Assembly (NCBI GenBank): GCA_030019205.1
Contig: JASEFH010000002.1
Location: 124,001-188,000, forward strand
Reading direction: 5' to 3'
Length of the DNA stretch: 64,000 bases
Source of the DNA: Methanomicrobiales archaeon
GTDB lineage: Archaea > Halobacteriota > Methanomicrobia > Methanomicrobiales > JACTUA01
Shown: positions 42,550 to 52,073 of the stretch, in pieces
Position numbering within the stretch: position 1 is the first letter of the stretch
How the letters are laid out: the number at the start of each line of letters is the position of its first letter
Made by a program: the position numbers and the translations under genes
The notes under the pieces: generated by a model
What the model saw: the letters and a program-made list of their open reading frames with translations, nothing else
Told to the model about the DNA's origin: nothing
Database searches by the model: none

Positions 42550-43623
42550 TCATCCAGCCACGAAGGAGAGCCCGGTCAGCAGGATGATGAAAACGGCCAG
42601 GATCAGGACGATGCGGGTGAGCGCCTTTCTTGCCCGGAACCGCTGGAAGAGGTCACGCGGCCCGATCTCCAGCGTCGTCACCGCCAGGATGCTTCCTGCA
42701 ACCAGCCCCACCACGTTCTGCAGGGTCAGGATGAAGGCCTTCAGGGCTCCGGAAGGATAGATGACGAGCGCGATCCCCGTCACGACCGCCGGGGGGAGGA
42801 GCGCGGCGGCAATCGCCACCCCTGCGATCCCCTCGGGGATGCCGCGGGAGAGGGCGACGATCGTGGCGAACCCGAGGAGGATCGCCATCACGATGTAGAT
42901 CACGTTCGCGTCCATGCGGGCGGCGATCTCCGGGGTCAGCGGGAGGGGGAAGACGAGAGAGAAGCTGAACGTCACGAGCACGGCCACTCCGATCAGCATC
43001 GCCAGGAGCAGGACGATGATCCGCACGCATCTCCCGATATCCTGCATGCTCCCGATCGCCGCCTGGATGGCGAGGGCGTAGATCGGCCCGAGGAGCGGGG
43101 CGAGGAGCATGGCGCCGATGACGATCCCGATATTGTTCAAAAAGAGCCCGATCAGCCCCACCATGCCGGCGATGCCGGCGAGCAGGACGGTGCGGCTGTC
43201 CAGCCGGGTGTAGCCTTCGGTCTGCGAGACCATCTTCTCGATGGTCATGTCGCTCCGGGGCTGGCGCAGCATCCGCACGCGCTCCTTCATCTTCTCGAGG
43301 GCCGGGGAGATGACGAAATCCGGCGAGGAGACCTCGACAAGGACGTCCTCGTCGGCCGGATCCATCGTCTTCTCGATCCTGGTTATCAGCCCGGTCCAGA
43401 CGGGGCGGCTGAACTTCGAGCCCGTGCCCTTCGCGGCGTCCAGGGCATCGTAGGTCTTCTCGATCATCTCCTCGAGCATCTCGTCCAGGACAAAGACCGT
43501 GATCCGCGTCCGCCCCTGGCGCTCCTCGGTGAAATAGAGCGTGTCCTTCAGATAGGGCTCCAGTTTCTCCGCCTGCTCTTTCGATACGGTTATCGTCACC
43601 TTCTTCATGGGCAGAGCATCCAT
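42550..43623 (-). CDS. DUF389 / TIGR00341 family membrane protein
   Basis: The 357-residue protein has a soluble N-terminal half (MKKVTITVSKEQAEKLEPYL) and a C-terminal DUF389 membrane domain of about six to seven helices, including FLNNIGIVIGAMLLAPLLGP, the family signature, plus GIPEGIAGVAIAAALLPPAV. Function is unknown; a transport role is often guessed. A minus-strand TATA word (AGTATTAATGC) about 20 nt upstream favours ATG 43623; ATG 43608 is an alternative. Confidence 0.85.
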   Translation of the reverse strand: MDALPMKKVTITVSKEQAEKLEPYLKDTLYFTEERQGRTRITVFVLDEMLEEMIEKTYDALDAAKGTGSKFSRPVWTGLITRIEKTMDPADEDVLVEVSSPDFVISPALEKMKERVRMLRQPRSDMTIEKMVSQTEGYTRLDSRTVLLAGIAGMVGLIGLFLNNIGIVIGAMLLAPLLGPIYALAIQAAIGSMQDIGRCVRIIVLLLAMLIGVAVLVTFSFSLVFPLPLTPEIAARMDANVIYIVMAILLGFATIVALSRGIPEGIAGVAIAAALLPPAVVTGIALVIYPSGALKAFILTLQNVVGLVAGSILAVTTLEIGPRDLFQRFRARKALTRIVLILAVFIILLTGLSFVAG

Positions 43624-43782
43624 CGAGGGTATGGGACCGTAGCATTAATACTCTTTGTGATAGCCAGTCTGAAGGAAGAAAGACCTTCCGCAGGGCTGAG
43701 TGCATCCCTTCAGGGGGAGCAGAATGCACGGAATATTCGGGTGAGAAGGGTTCAGAAAAGGATGGGGGAGAATATTGCCGGA

Positions 43783-44934
43783 TCACTCTTCGGCGGTCTT
43801 CTTGGCGTAGCCCTTTCCGCGGGGAGTGGGGGTGACGTCGGCACCGTCACAGGTCTGATTCTGGCACTGCTCCTGGGTCCGCTTGACCTGTCCCTTGGCC
43901 TTGCCGTTCGAGGGATTCTCCTGCGGCGGGACCCCGGTCTCCTCAACGAGACCTTCCGGGTCGGGAGTGGTGGCCGCAGTCTCGATGTACTTCCTGGCCT
44001 GGCCGGGGCTCTTCATGCCCTCGGGCAGGGTCGAGATCAGCGTTGAAGCCTCTGCAGGGAGCGGATCGTCCTTCCTGAATCCCAGGAACTTCAGGATCCT
44101 GTCCAGGAAGGAATCCTGACGCTGTTCGTGAATCAGGCGAACCTCGTCGCCCCCTTCGACCCGTATCGCCTCGCCTCCCACCACGATCGTGCCCGTGCAG
44201 TCGATCGTGGCGTTCTCGGCGCTGGTGTTCACCAGATCCTGCCGGTTGAACCTGGCGATGATCCTGGCAAAGGCACTCTCGGGATCCCCGGCGCCCGCGA
44301 TCTTCAGGTCGAGGGCCGGAGCGCCGTTGCAGGTGAGGTTGCTGTTGGCAAGATCGATTGCATCCGCTGCATATTCACCCGTGATGTTCACGAAGACGTG
44401 GAAGATGCCGCGGCTCTTCAGGTTGAGCGTCTCGGGCTTGATGATGATCCGTCCGGTGAGGTCGGTCGGGGCCTTCACCTCGACCTCCGCCGAGGCGTTG
44501 TTGTCGGACGTGTCCGAGTCGTGAATGTCGTACTCCGTGATGTTCGCCCAGTTGGTGTAGGTCCCCGCAGCGGCGAACCGTGTGACGAGGGTCAGGGTCG
44601 TGTTACTCTTGCCCGCCAGGTTTTCGATGGTCCAGACACCGGTGGTGCTGTTGAATTCGCCCGATCCTGAACTGTTGGAGGCATATACCGATGCGAGGTA
44701 CACGGGGCTGCCGTTCCCGGCGAACAGTGCGTCCTCCACCGTTACGTTGGCACTTGAGAAGTCGTTGTTCGTGACGCATACCTTCCAGGTGACCGCATCG
44801 CCGGTGTAGACCGCGGATGGGCTCACACTCTTTGTGATCGTGATGTTGCTTGCTGCCGCTGCCGCAATGGTGCAGCTCAGCAGCAGCAGGCTGACGAGAA
44901 CGATCTGCGCGATGTGCATGCATCTCTTCGTCAT
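43783..44934 (-). CDS. Secreted DUF11-domain surface protein
   Basis: The 383-residue protein has a signal peptide (IAQIVLVSLLLLSCTIAAAA) and one DUF11 domain (NITITKSVSPSAVYTGDAVT, then VTNNDFSSANVTVEDAL), a beta-sandwich common in archaeal and bacterial cell-surface proteins. A second region (TDLTGRIIIKPETLNLKSRG) resembles a hypothetical-protein domain found next to DUF11. The C-terminus is charged, with no anchor. Many N-glycosylation sequons are present. A TATA word (ATATATAC, minus, about 44958-44965) makes it leaderless. Confidence 0.82.
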   Translation of the reverse strand: MTKRCMHIAQIVLVSLLLLSCTIAAAAASNITITKSVSPSAVYTGDAVTWKVCVTNNDFSSANVTVEDALFAGNGSPVYLASVYASNSSGSGEFNSTTGVWTIENLAGKSNTTLTLVTRFAAAGTYTNWANITEYDIHDSDTSDNNASAEVEVKAPTDLTGRIIIKPETLNLKSRGIFHVFVNITGEYAADAIDLANSNLTCNGAPALDLKIAGAGDPESAFARIIARFNRQDLVNTSAENATIDCTGTIVVGGEAIRVEGGDEVRLIHEQRQDSFLDRILKFLGFRKDDPLPAEASTLISTLPEGMKSPGQARKYIETAATTPDPEGLVEETGVPPQENPSNGKAKGQVKRTQEQCQNQTCDGADVTPTPRGKGYAKKTAEE

Positions 44935-44987
44935 GATCAGAGATTCGATGGCGGATCGTATATATTCCTATAATCCGGGCGGTGCAT

Positions 44988-45018
44988 GCATCGAACCGCT
45001 TGGTTCGATGGTTCGATG
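44988..45018. promoter_or_regulatory. Operator-like inverted and direct repeat
   Basis: CATCGAACC, GCTT, GGTTCGATG form a perfect 9-bp inverted repeat with a 4-nt loop; GGTTCGATG is repeated again immediately (45010-45018). It lies between the divergent DUF11 and TPR genes, just upstream of the DUF11 TATA box, a position suited to a regulator-binding site. Confidence 0.45.
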
Positions 45019-45140
45019 GCTCCAGCATACCCCGTTCTGCAGAGACCCTGCCCCGCTTCTCCCGCCTCCGGGCGCGGGCGCGGCAACTCATGATTTCCCA
45101 AAAACCGCCTGACAATCCTGTAATTTTAATCCAATCTCTA

Positions 45141-45152
45141 CAAAGTATTTAT
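45141..45152 (+). promoter_or_regulatory. TATA box of the second TPR gene
   Basis: CAAAGTATTTATC lies about 50 nt before the proposed TTG start, with an AGGTGG ribosome-binding site between. The word is shared with the promoter at 28931. Confidence 0.5.
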
Positions 45153-45192
45153 CATGACGCGTCGTTTCTCCTTTTACGAATAGGTGGTAGGG

Positions 45193-45720
45193 TTGGGACT
45201 CCTCAAGACAGTGGCCGGCACCCTCCGCGGCATCGCCCCGCGCTCGAAAAAAGGCGAGAGGGCGGCAGAAGAGGTCCGTGCAGACGCCACCATCGCAGAC
45301 CTGAACCAGCAGGGGAGTGCGTATGCACGGAGCAGCGAGTACGAGAAGGCGCTGGAGTGCTTCGACAGGATTCTGGAGATCGAGCCGCGGCAGATCCGTG
45401 CCTGGAACAACAAGGGCAACTGTTACGCCAACATGGGCATGCTCGACGAGGCTCTCGCCTGCTACGAACGGGCGCTGCAGCTCAGCCCGGAGGATGCGCG
45501 CATCTGGAACAACAAAGGAGTGATCCTGGACGCCATCGGTCGCCCGAAAGAGGCCGTCAGGTGCTTCAACCAGGCGATTGCCTTGAATCCCGATTTCATT
45601 CCGGCCTGGGAGAACAAGGGGAACACCCTGCTTCGCCTGAACCGCGTGGCCGAATCCCGCCAGTGCCAGAACCAGGCGGAGGAGCTGAAGCGCGGGTCGT
45701 TCAAGGTCGTCGACTCCTGA
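45193..45720 (+). CDS. TPR-repeat protein 2
   Basis: The 175-residue protein has a basic N-terminus (MGLLKTVAGTLRGIAPRSKK) and three or four TPRs from about residue 40 (ALECFDRILEIEPRQIRAW, NNKGNCYANMGMLDEALACY). I choose TTG 45193 because it gives the MGLL start of the paralogue at 28972 and follows AGGTGG (45182-45187); GTG 45184 is the longer alternative. Function is unknown, with protein-protein contacts inferred. Confidence 0.87.
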   Translation: MGLLKTVAGTLRGIAPRSKKGERAAEEVRADATIADLNQQGSAYARSSEYEKALECFDRILEIEPRQIRAWNNKGNCYANMGMLDEALACYERALQLSPEDARIWNNKGVILDAIGRPKEAVRCFNQAIALNPDFIPAWENKGNTLLRLNRVAESRQCQNQAEELKRGSFKVVDS

Positions 45721-45947
45721 CAGCCGCCTTTTTCCCGAGCACGACAGCGGAGAACGCCGCCTTCCCCCTCCGGGGCGACCGCATCCCGCGGGGGTCGAGA
45801 GGATGCGGTGCAGAGGGGTGTTCCATCCCTTTGCGTGGCATGACGTGGGCCAGCAAATCACGTTCGCCCATGGCGCGGGGGTCGGTATTGTTCGATGATA
45901 CTCTTAGGAGTATCAAATCCTGATGCCTTCACCACGAAAGATCAGGC

Positions 45948-46439
45948 ATGAAAAAATACAGCAGAGAAGATCAGAGACGGATGGCGGCATGGGCTGCAGA
46001 CTGCGCCGAACGGGTACTTCCGTTATTCGAGGAGGCGTATCCGCAGGACGACCGGCCACGCCGTGCCCTCGAAGCATGCCGGACATGGGTCCGCACGGGC
46101 GTGTTTATAATGGGTGAGATACGTGAAGCTTCCCGTGCCGCCCATGCCGCCGCCCGCGAAGCGAAGGAGAATCATGCGGCCAGTTTTGCTGCGCGTGCTG
46201 CAGGCCAAGCGGTGGCGACTGCGCATGTCACCCAGCACGCCTTCGGCGGTGCTTACTATGCCCTGAAAGCCGTTGCAGCAACCAACCCCGGTGATGCTGA
46301 GGTTGCAGTTGACAGGGAGCGCGATTGGCAATCGCGGCATCTTCCAGAAGATCTAAGGCAGGAATTTCTCGCCAGGGCGATCATTCAAAAACGCCCCGAC
46401 GGAATTTTCATCAAGATTGAAAAGGACGGGGATTTTTAA
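45948..46439 (+). CDS. Imm-5-like putative immunity protein
   Basis: The 163-residue all-helical, Ala-rich protein reads AAWAADCAERVLPLFEEAYP, then DRPRRALEACRTWVRTG, ASRAAHAAAREAKENHAAS and ARAAGQAVATAHVTQHAFGG. This order (RRALEA, AAHAAAR, AAGQAVATAHV) matches the Imm-5-like domain of polymorphic-toxin immunity proteins. No toxin gene is adjacent, and the family also occurs alone. Function here is unproven. Confidence 0.72.
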   Translation: MKKYSREDQRRMAAWAADCAERVLPLFEEAYPQDDRPRRALEACRTWVRTGVFIMGEIREASRAAHAAAREAKENHAASFAARAAGQAVATAHVTQHAFGGAYYALKAVAATNPGDAEVAVDRERDWQSRHLPEDLRQEFLARAIIQKRPDGIFIKIEKDGDF

Positions 46440-47087
46440 TTATTGAGAATCGGGCGCCAAGAACAACCCGAAGATCTTGCAGATTTCCCGGCATCAAAAA
46501 GAGAATCCGCCCTGTGGAGAGGGAACAGGATAAAGGTCGGCACCTCGCACGCCAGAAGCAGGCGGGTGCGCATCCTTTCCCAATTCCCGCCCCCGCAGTG
46601 CGAAGAGCCCTCTCCAAGGGTTAAAGGTCGTCGTCTCTTCCGGTCTTCCGGACCGTGCAGGATCTCCCCGATACCGATATGCATCCGCCCCGGAGAACGG
46701 ATTATCCGGCATTGGAGCCTGTCGCAGCAATGGCGGGGCATCCGCCGGCCGCTCCCGGCGCCACGAAGGAAACTGCTCTTGAGAGCGAGGTCCGATTCCG
46801 GATCTTCCGGGATTGCGGGTGCTGCAGCTCCAGAGCCGCCCAGTCCCTCCTAAAAAAACATCTCTCCGCAGTCCCCCCGTGCGGGATCGAATGCGCCATG
46901 CCGTCCCGAGGGACAAAGTGGAGCCTTGTGAGGCGCCTGGATCCTGCACCGTAGCGGGATAGGGGCTGGGGGGGCAGGAATATTCTTCGTTCCCGACGCA
47001 GGCAGGTGACCCGAACTCCAGCGGGGATTCCCCGGCCTCTCGCCATGCCTCGGGGAACGCCCGATCTCCCGCTCGACCTCGATCGCG
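46440..47087. other. Intergenic region, no supported gene
   Basis: About 650 bases with no recognisable gene. A CCTGTCGCAGCAATGG at 46718-46733 partly matches the dispersed repeat tag. Confidence 0.45.
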
Positions 47088-47471
47088 CTACCTGGACAGC
47101 GTGCGGCGGTGAAAATCGTCCCAGATGGGGATGGCAAACTCGGCGACCTCGTGCAGGTTGTACCATGCGGCATCGAAGTTGCCCCCCAGGATGTTGCCGG
47201 CCGCGAAGTCCAGCTGGTCCACCACATTCCGGTAGTATTTCTGGTACTCCTCGTCCGGCAGGTCTTTGGCGGGCTGGTCGCGGATCTGCTCCACCGCGTT
47301 CAGGAGCAGCTTCCGGATATCCTGCATGCCTCCTTCGGATATCTCGCCCCTCTGCTGCAGTTGCTCCCCAAGGCGCAGCAGCTGCCGCAGCAGCATGAGT
47401 TTTCCCTGCAGTTCGAACGCATACCAAATCCGTGGAGCACCCTCTTCGTGCTGCAATCCTCTCGGATCCAT
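47088..47471 (-). CDS. Hypothetical helical protein
   Basis: The 127-residue protein is predicted mostly helical (FELQGKLMLLRQLLRLGEQL, DIRKLLLNAVEQIRDQPAKD, DEEYQKYYRNVVDQLDFAAG), soluble and acidic, ending FAIPIWDDFHRRTLSR. I recognise no family. ATG 47471 lies about 25-30 nt after a minus-strand TATA word (ACATATATC), so leaderless translation is likely; the frame is open upstream to 47543. Confidence 0.6.
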   Translation of the reverse strand: MDPRGLQHEEGAPRIWYAFELQGKLMLLRQLLRLGEQLQQRGEISEGGMQDIRKLLLNAVEQIRDQPAKDLPDEEYQKYYRNVVDQLDFAAGNILGGNFDAAWYNLHEVAEFAIPIWDDFHRRTLSR

Positions 47472-47910
47472 GCCAATTGCATGTGCAATTACCCGATATA
47501 TGTTTCGGTTCGCCGGGAGGGGGACATGGGGAGATGCCTGCACGCGCGTTCATCCCGGTTCTCCGCCCTGTACTGCGGCCCTGCCGGTGGACTGCGCGCC
47601 GCCTGGATTGCATCTGCGATTCCCGCTCCGTTCATGGCTCCGCCGCTGCCGGGGGATGCCGCCCGGCTGCTCGGCTTCGTCTCTGCTGTTTTAAAATCTA
47701 TATTCAGAAAAAGCGTTCGAATACGGGAGCCAATACGGCAAATCCCGATAGTGAAGGTATACATATCCAGGAGACCTTCTGTTAAAATACTATGACAATA
47801 TCCTCTGCGATACGGAGCCTGTTCAAAGGATCCCGGAAACCGAAACGACAGCTGAAGGGGAGGGTGCACGCTGCCGCCCGCCGCTCTTCCCAGCGAGATT
47901 TATAGCGTTT
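47472..47910. other. Intergenic region, no supported gene
   Basis: About 440 bases. It carries the promoter of the gene at 47471 and a TTTTAAAATC stretch near 47689-47698; no coding frame is supported. Confidence 0.45.
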
Positions 47911-49986
47911 TTAGCCGCTCCCGGAACCTGTGGGCTGCTCGGAAGGTTTTCCGGCCGGAGCATCCGCCGCTCCCCCCTCCTCCCTTTTGGGCGCCTGGAA
48001 GAGGGTGGAGGCCCGCGCAACAGGCTCTGGCATGCCCTGGACGACGACGATATCGTGGGGTCTGAGCTCCGTCTCCCCGCCGGGATTGGTGATTGTCCGC
48101 TGCCCCCGCAGGATCGCAAGGATGAGCACGTCGAACCGTTTCCTGAGGTTGATGTCGCCGAGTGTCCTGCCCGCCACGGGAGAGCCGGGCTCGATTGTGT
48201 AGGTGACGATGCTGACGTTGGACATGCGGTAGATCAGATCCGAGAGCGTCGAGGGGAGTTCTTTTGGGTTGCGGAGCATCTGGTAGGTGTCCGAGCGGAT
48301 CTCCGTGATGAGCCCCTCTATGCGGTCCCGGGGGATGAGGAACTTGTTCAGCACCCGGGTGAAGATCTCCACCGAGGTCTCGAACTCTTCCGGGATTACC
48401 TCGTTGGCGCCCAGATCCTGGAGGGGCGCCACCTCCGTCAGGTACCGCGTCCGCACGATGATGTAGAGGTAGGGGTTCAGGCGGCGGCAGAGTTCCACGA
48501 TCTGCCGCGTGGAGACCGGATCGTTGATCGCGATCACGGCGATGCGGGCCGACTCGATATCGGCATGCGTCAACACCGCCTCCGTCGTGGCGTCCCCGTA
48601 GTGGATCGGCTCGCCCGCCGCCTGCTCCCTCCGCACGGTCTCCGGGTTCATCTCGATGATGACGTAGGGGATCCCGCCGGCTCGCGCCGCCCGCGCCAGG
48701 TTCCTCCCCGTCACGCCGTAGCCGATGATCACCAGGTGCGCTGTTAAGTATTGGCGGGGGGACTGCTCGACAGGGCAGCGGGCATCCAGGAGGCGGTGGA
48801 TGAACCCGATACGGCAGAGCCGATCGGAGAGCAGCGGCCCGCCGCCGATGACAAAGGGTGTCAGGGCCATCGTGATGAGGGCGGTCACCAGGAAGAGCTG
48901 GTATATGTCCGGGGCGAGGATGCCGTAGTCGAGGCCGCTCCGGGAGAGGATGAAGGAGAACTCGCCCACCTGGGCGAGGGCGAGCCCGACCAGGGTGATG
49001 GTGCGGATCGGATAGCCCAGCACGATCGGGACAACAGCAGCAATCAGCCCTTTTCCGACGATCACGCCCACGATCAGGAGCAGGACCAGCCCGAGGTGCT
49101 CCAGCAGGAATCCCACGTCGAGCAGCATCCCCACCGACACGAAGAAGAAGCTGGTGAAGATGTCGCGGAACGGCACGATGCTCCCAATCGCCTGGTGGCT
49201 GTACTCGGATCGGGAGATCAGCAGACCCGCGAGCAGGGCCCCGAGCGCGAGCGATACGCCGGCGATGGATGCGAGCCAGGCGACGCCAAAGCACATGACG
49301 ACGATGAAGAGCAGGAATAGCTCGCGGTTCCTTGTCCGCGCTATCTGGTAGAGGAACCAGGGTATTCCCCATTTCGCGGCCGCAACGAGGATGACGACGA
49401 TGAGGACGTCGATGGCGAATATCGCGTAGAGGGACTCCATGCTGAACGCCTGCACCGCGGCCGGGGAGGAGATGCTGGCAAGGAAGGGGATCGCCATGAT
49501 CATCGGGATGGCGATGATGTCCTGGTAGATCAGGGTCCCGAGGATGATGCTGCCGTGCGGGGTGGCGATCTCCCCCCGCTGGTGGAGGATCCGCAGCACG
49601 ACCGCCGTGCTGGAGAGGGAGAAGAGGAAGCCCAGGAGGACGGCCTCGGCAAACGGCATACCGGCAAGGGTCGCGAGGAAGAAGGAGAGGAGGAACGTGA
49701 GGGAGACCTGGATGGACCCGCTGACGGCGAGAAGGTTCCGCATCTGCCAGAGGTGCTTGAAGGAGAACTCCAGGCCGATGGTGAACAGGAGCAGGATGAT
49801 CCCGATCTCTGCGAGGACGTTGACCTCTTCGACGGACTGCACGATGCCGAGCACGCTCGGCCCGACGATGACGCCCGTCAGGATGAACCCAACGAGCGGC
49901 GGGATGCGGAGCGGATTGAAAAGCAGCCCCACGATGAGGGAGATCCCGAAGATGAGGACGATGGCGTTTAACAGTTGCAGTTCCAT
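47911..49986 (-). CDS. CPA2 (Kef-type) monovalent cation:proton antiporter with RCK domains
   Basis: The 691-residue protein has an N-terminal membrane domain of about 12 helices. Kef/CPA2 text includes PPLVGFILTGVIVGPSVLG, LLFTIGLEFSFKHL, FSLSSTAVVLRILHQRGE and QDIIAIPMIMA (the acidic Q-D helix). A TrkA-N domain follows with the Rossmann motif VIIGYGVTGRNLARAARAGG (about 418-437) and GDATTEAVL, and then TrkA-C. It ends in a low-complexity tail. Such proteins move potassium or sodium against protons, gated by NAD(H) or other ligands at the RCK. Confidence 0.92.
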   Translation of the reverse strand: MELQLLNAIVLIFGISLIVGLLFNPLRIPPLVGFILTGVIVGPSVLGIVQSVEEVNVLAEIGIILLLFTIGLEFSFKHLWQMRNLLAVSGSIQVSLTFLLSFFLATLAGMPFAEAVLLGFLFSLSSTAVVLRILHQRGEIATPHGSIILGTLIYQDIIAIPMIMAIPFLASISSPAAVQAFSMESLYAIFAIDVLIVVILVAAAKWGIPWFLYQIARTRNRELFLLFIVVMCFGVAWLASIAGVSLALGALLAGLLISRSEYSHQAIGSIVPFRDIFTSFFFVSVGMLLDVGFLLEHLGLVLLLIVGVIVGKGLIAAVVPIVLGYPIRTITLVGLALAQVGEFSFILSRSGLDYGILAPDIYQLFLVTALITMALTPFVIGGGPLLSDRLCRIGFIHRLLDARCPVEQSPRQYLTAHLVIIGYGVTGRNLARAARAGGIPYVIIEMNPETVRREQAAGEPIHYGDATTEAVLTHADIESARIAVIAINDPVSTRQIVELCRRLNPYLYIIVRTRYLTEVAPLQDLGANEVIPEEFETSVEIFTRVLNKFLIPRDRIEGLITEIRSDTYQMLRNPKELPSTLSDLIYRMSNVSIVTYTIEPGSPVAGRTLGDINLRKRFDVLILAILRGQRTITNPGGETELRPHDIVVVQGMPEPVARASTLFQAPKREEGGAADAPAGKPSEQPTGSGSG

Positions 49987-50284
49987 GCTCGGTCCCGTGC
50001 TGGACTCTCCGCGGTATTGCGCGTACGATCCGTAATTTTTCTGCGATCCAAGTAGATTAGGTTTTATCCTTCATGCCGGAGAATGCTGCATCCCGCAATC
50101 CATCCGGTGAAGAACCTCCGCACCGCCTCCCGGGTGCCGGACAGCCACGGACAGCCTTTCTTCCCCGGATCCGCACCCCCGGGAGCGGGATCCCTGTCCC
50201 TCCTGCGGAAGGGAATCGCGATGATTCTCTTCTCGCCGAGTCCATCGATCGCCCCCGCGGGGGGCATCTCATCGCGGAGAACTG

Positions 50285-50913
50285 GCGTTGTTACGAGGTG
50301 CTTTCCGCAGCCGCCTGCTGTCCCTGGCCGCCGGGGACTCCGTGGCATACGTCTTTGTCCGCCGGGCAGGTATTGGCGGGAGAGGTATTCGAGAGTGCGC
50401 TCGCCTTGCCGGATCACCACATCTGCCTCATCTCCCTCGTCGGGCTGGTCACGTTCTACGGTCTGGAGAAGGTGGTGCAGCCCGGGAGATCGGGAGGAAC
50501 GGAGCGGGATGTGCATGCAGGCGTCTCCTGGGTGCACAGCGCATCCTTTACCTTCTGCAACACCCATAGCGGCTACCTGCCGGTGCATCGGGTGGACCCG
50601 TGACCCCTCAGCCTGGCGTTCTTCTCCGTCGCGGGCTGCACTTTTTCGTGAACGATTATGCTCTCCGATAGGCTCACCGCGATCCCTACGAGCAGACCGG
50701 GCAGTGGATCCTGGCCATCGCCCTGATGTGCGGATGGACGATCGGGACCCTGACCCGGGTCCCGGAGATCTCATCGCCGTGCTTACGGCCTTCCTGGTGG
50801 GCGGCATCATCCCGAACACGCTCAAGGAGGAGCTGCCCGAAGGGCGCGAGAGCCGGTTCATACCCTTCCTCCCGGGAGCGCTGATCTACGCCGTTTTGCT
50901 ACTGGTCGTATAG
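50285..50913 (+). pseudogene. Decayed paralogue of the 40.7-kb membrane protein
   Basis: Fragments in shifting plus-strand frames match the gene at 40698-41435 in order: LLSLAAGDSVAYVFVR (SLAGGVSVAYIFVR), LISLVGLVTFYGLEKVV (IALLGLLVFYGLERVV), a NDYALR-type remnant, QTGQWILAIALMCGWTIGTL (RTGRWILVGALVFGWTVGIL) and LIAVLTAFLVGGIIPNTLKE (LIAVLAAFLAGGVILNVLKE). Several frameshifts separate them. The last piece is open to the stop at 50913. Confidence 0.8.
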
Positions 50914-51089
50914 GCCGCATGCAGGATCCGGACATAGAGCGTTCGAAGGCGAAGATACCCCGGTGCCCCCGCACGGTTCGTCCCGGGGCAACCATCGCCG
51001 CTGCTCACCTCCATCGAGCGGACAGGCCGAGGGGACAGATTTTTATGGTGTCGCCGCACGGAAGAACCCATCATAGGAGAGTGCGACGG

Positions 51090-52064
51090 TTGGGAGCGAG
51101 GACGGCGGGCATCGGCTACCATGCATCCCATGAGCAGTTCCCTCCCGGGCGGCTGCTCGATCTGACCCGCGCGGCAGAGTCGGCCGGGTTCGAAACCGCC
51201 ATGGCATCCGATCACTTCAAGCCCTGGAGCGAGAGCCAGGGGGAGAGCGGCTTTGTTTGGTCGTGGCTCGGAGCCGCGCTGCAGGCCACACGGTTCCCCC
51301 TGGGCGTTGTGACCGTTCCGGGGTACCGCTACCACCCGGCGATACTTGCCCAGGCGGGGGCCACCCTGGCCGAGATGTTCCCCGGGCGGTTCTGGATGGC
51401 GGTCGGGAGCGGCGAGCAGCTGAACGAGAGCATCACGGGCGAGCGGTGGCCGACCGGAACGGAGCGTGATGAACGGCTCCTCCGCTGCGTGCAGGTGATG
51501 CGGGCCCTCTGGGCCGGAGAGACGGTGACATCAAAGGGATTGGTTCGTGTGGAAAGTGCGCGGCTCTACACCCTCCCCCGCCAGCCGCCGCTTCTCCTGG
51601 CAGCGGCGACCTCCAGAAAGACGGCGGAATGGGCAGGCGGCTGGGCGGACGGTCTGATCACTGTTGGCGGACCGAACTCGGATATCGAGGGGACGATCGA
51701 GGCATTCCGCGAGGGAGGAGGCGAAGGCAGCTCCGTCTACCTGAAAGCGGACATCTCGTATGCGCGGACCGAGCAGGAGGCGCTGGAGGGCGCCTGGGAC
51801 CAGTGGCGCTACCTCGTGCACGGCGGGAACACCATCGTCAACACCCGGAGCCCGGCGCTGTTCGAGGCCTTCTCCCGGCATGTGCGGCCCGGAGATATGC
51901 CCAATCACCTGTGGATCTCGTCGTCTCTGGAAAGATACACCGAATGGCTGCGGGAATGCCTCGCGCTCGGCATCGACCGGATCATCCTCCACAACGTGAA
52001 CCGCGAACAGGGAGCCTTCATCGAGGACTTCGGCCGCGAGGTGATCCCGGCTCTGCACGCGTGA
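51090..52064 (+). CDS. LLM-class flavin-dependent oxidoreductase, copy 1
   Basis: The protein of about 324 residues is a luciferase-like TIM barrel. GIGYHASHEQFPPGRLLDLT is followed by AMASDHFKPWSESQGESGFV, WLGAALQATRFPLGVVTVPG, EMFPGRFWMAVGSGE and ADGLITVGG. It resembles TIGR03885, LLM proteins close to F420-dependent enzymes; whether F420 or FMN is used is not decidable by eye. I place the start at TTG 51090, 10 nt after an AGGAG (51075-51079), which aligns with the paralogue's start; GTG 51081 is an alternative. It is followed 9 nt later by GH15 copy 1. Confidence 0.85.
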   Translation: MGARTAGIGYHASHEQFPPGRLLDLTRAAESAGFETAMASDHFKPWSESQGESGFVWSWLGAALQATRFPLGVVTVPGYRYHPAILAQAGATLAEMFPGRFWMAVGSGEQLNESITGERWPTGTERDERLLRCVQVMRALWAGETVTSKGLVRVESARLYTLPRQPPLLLAAATSRKTAEWAGGWADGLITVGGPNSDIEGTIEAFREGGGEGSSVYLKADISYARTEQEALEGAWDQWRYLVHGGNTIVNTRSPALFEAFSRHVRPGDMPNHLWISSSLERYTEWLRECLALGIDRIILHNVNREQGAFIEDFGREVIPALHA

Positions 52065-52073
52065 GGTACCGTC

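Noticed and set aside
44988-45018. GGTTCGATGG repeats resembling a tRNA T-arm (GGTTCGA)
   Set aside because: There is no acceptor stem, anticodon arm or CCA context around them; the palindrome fits a regulator site better.
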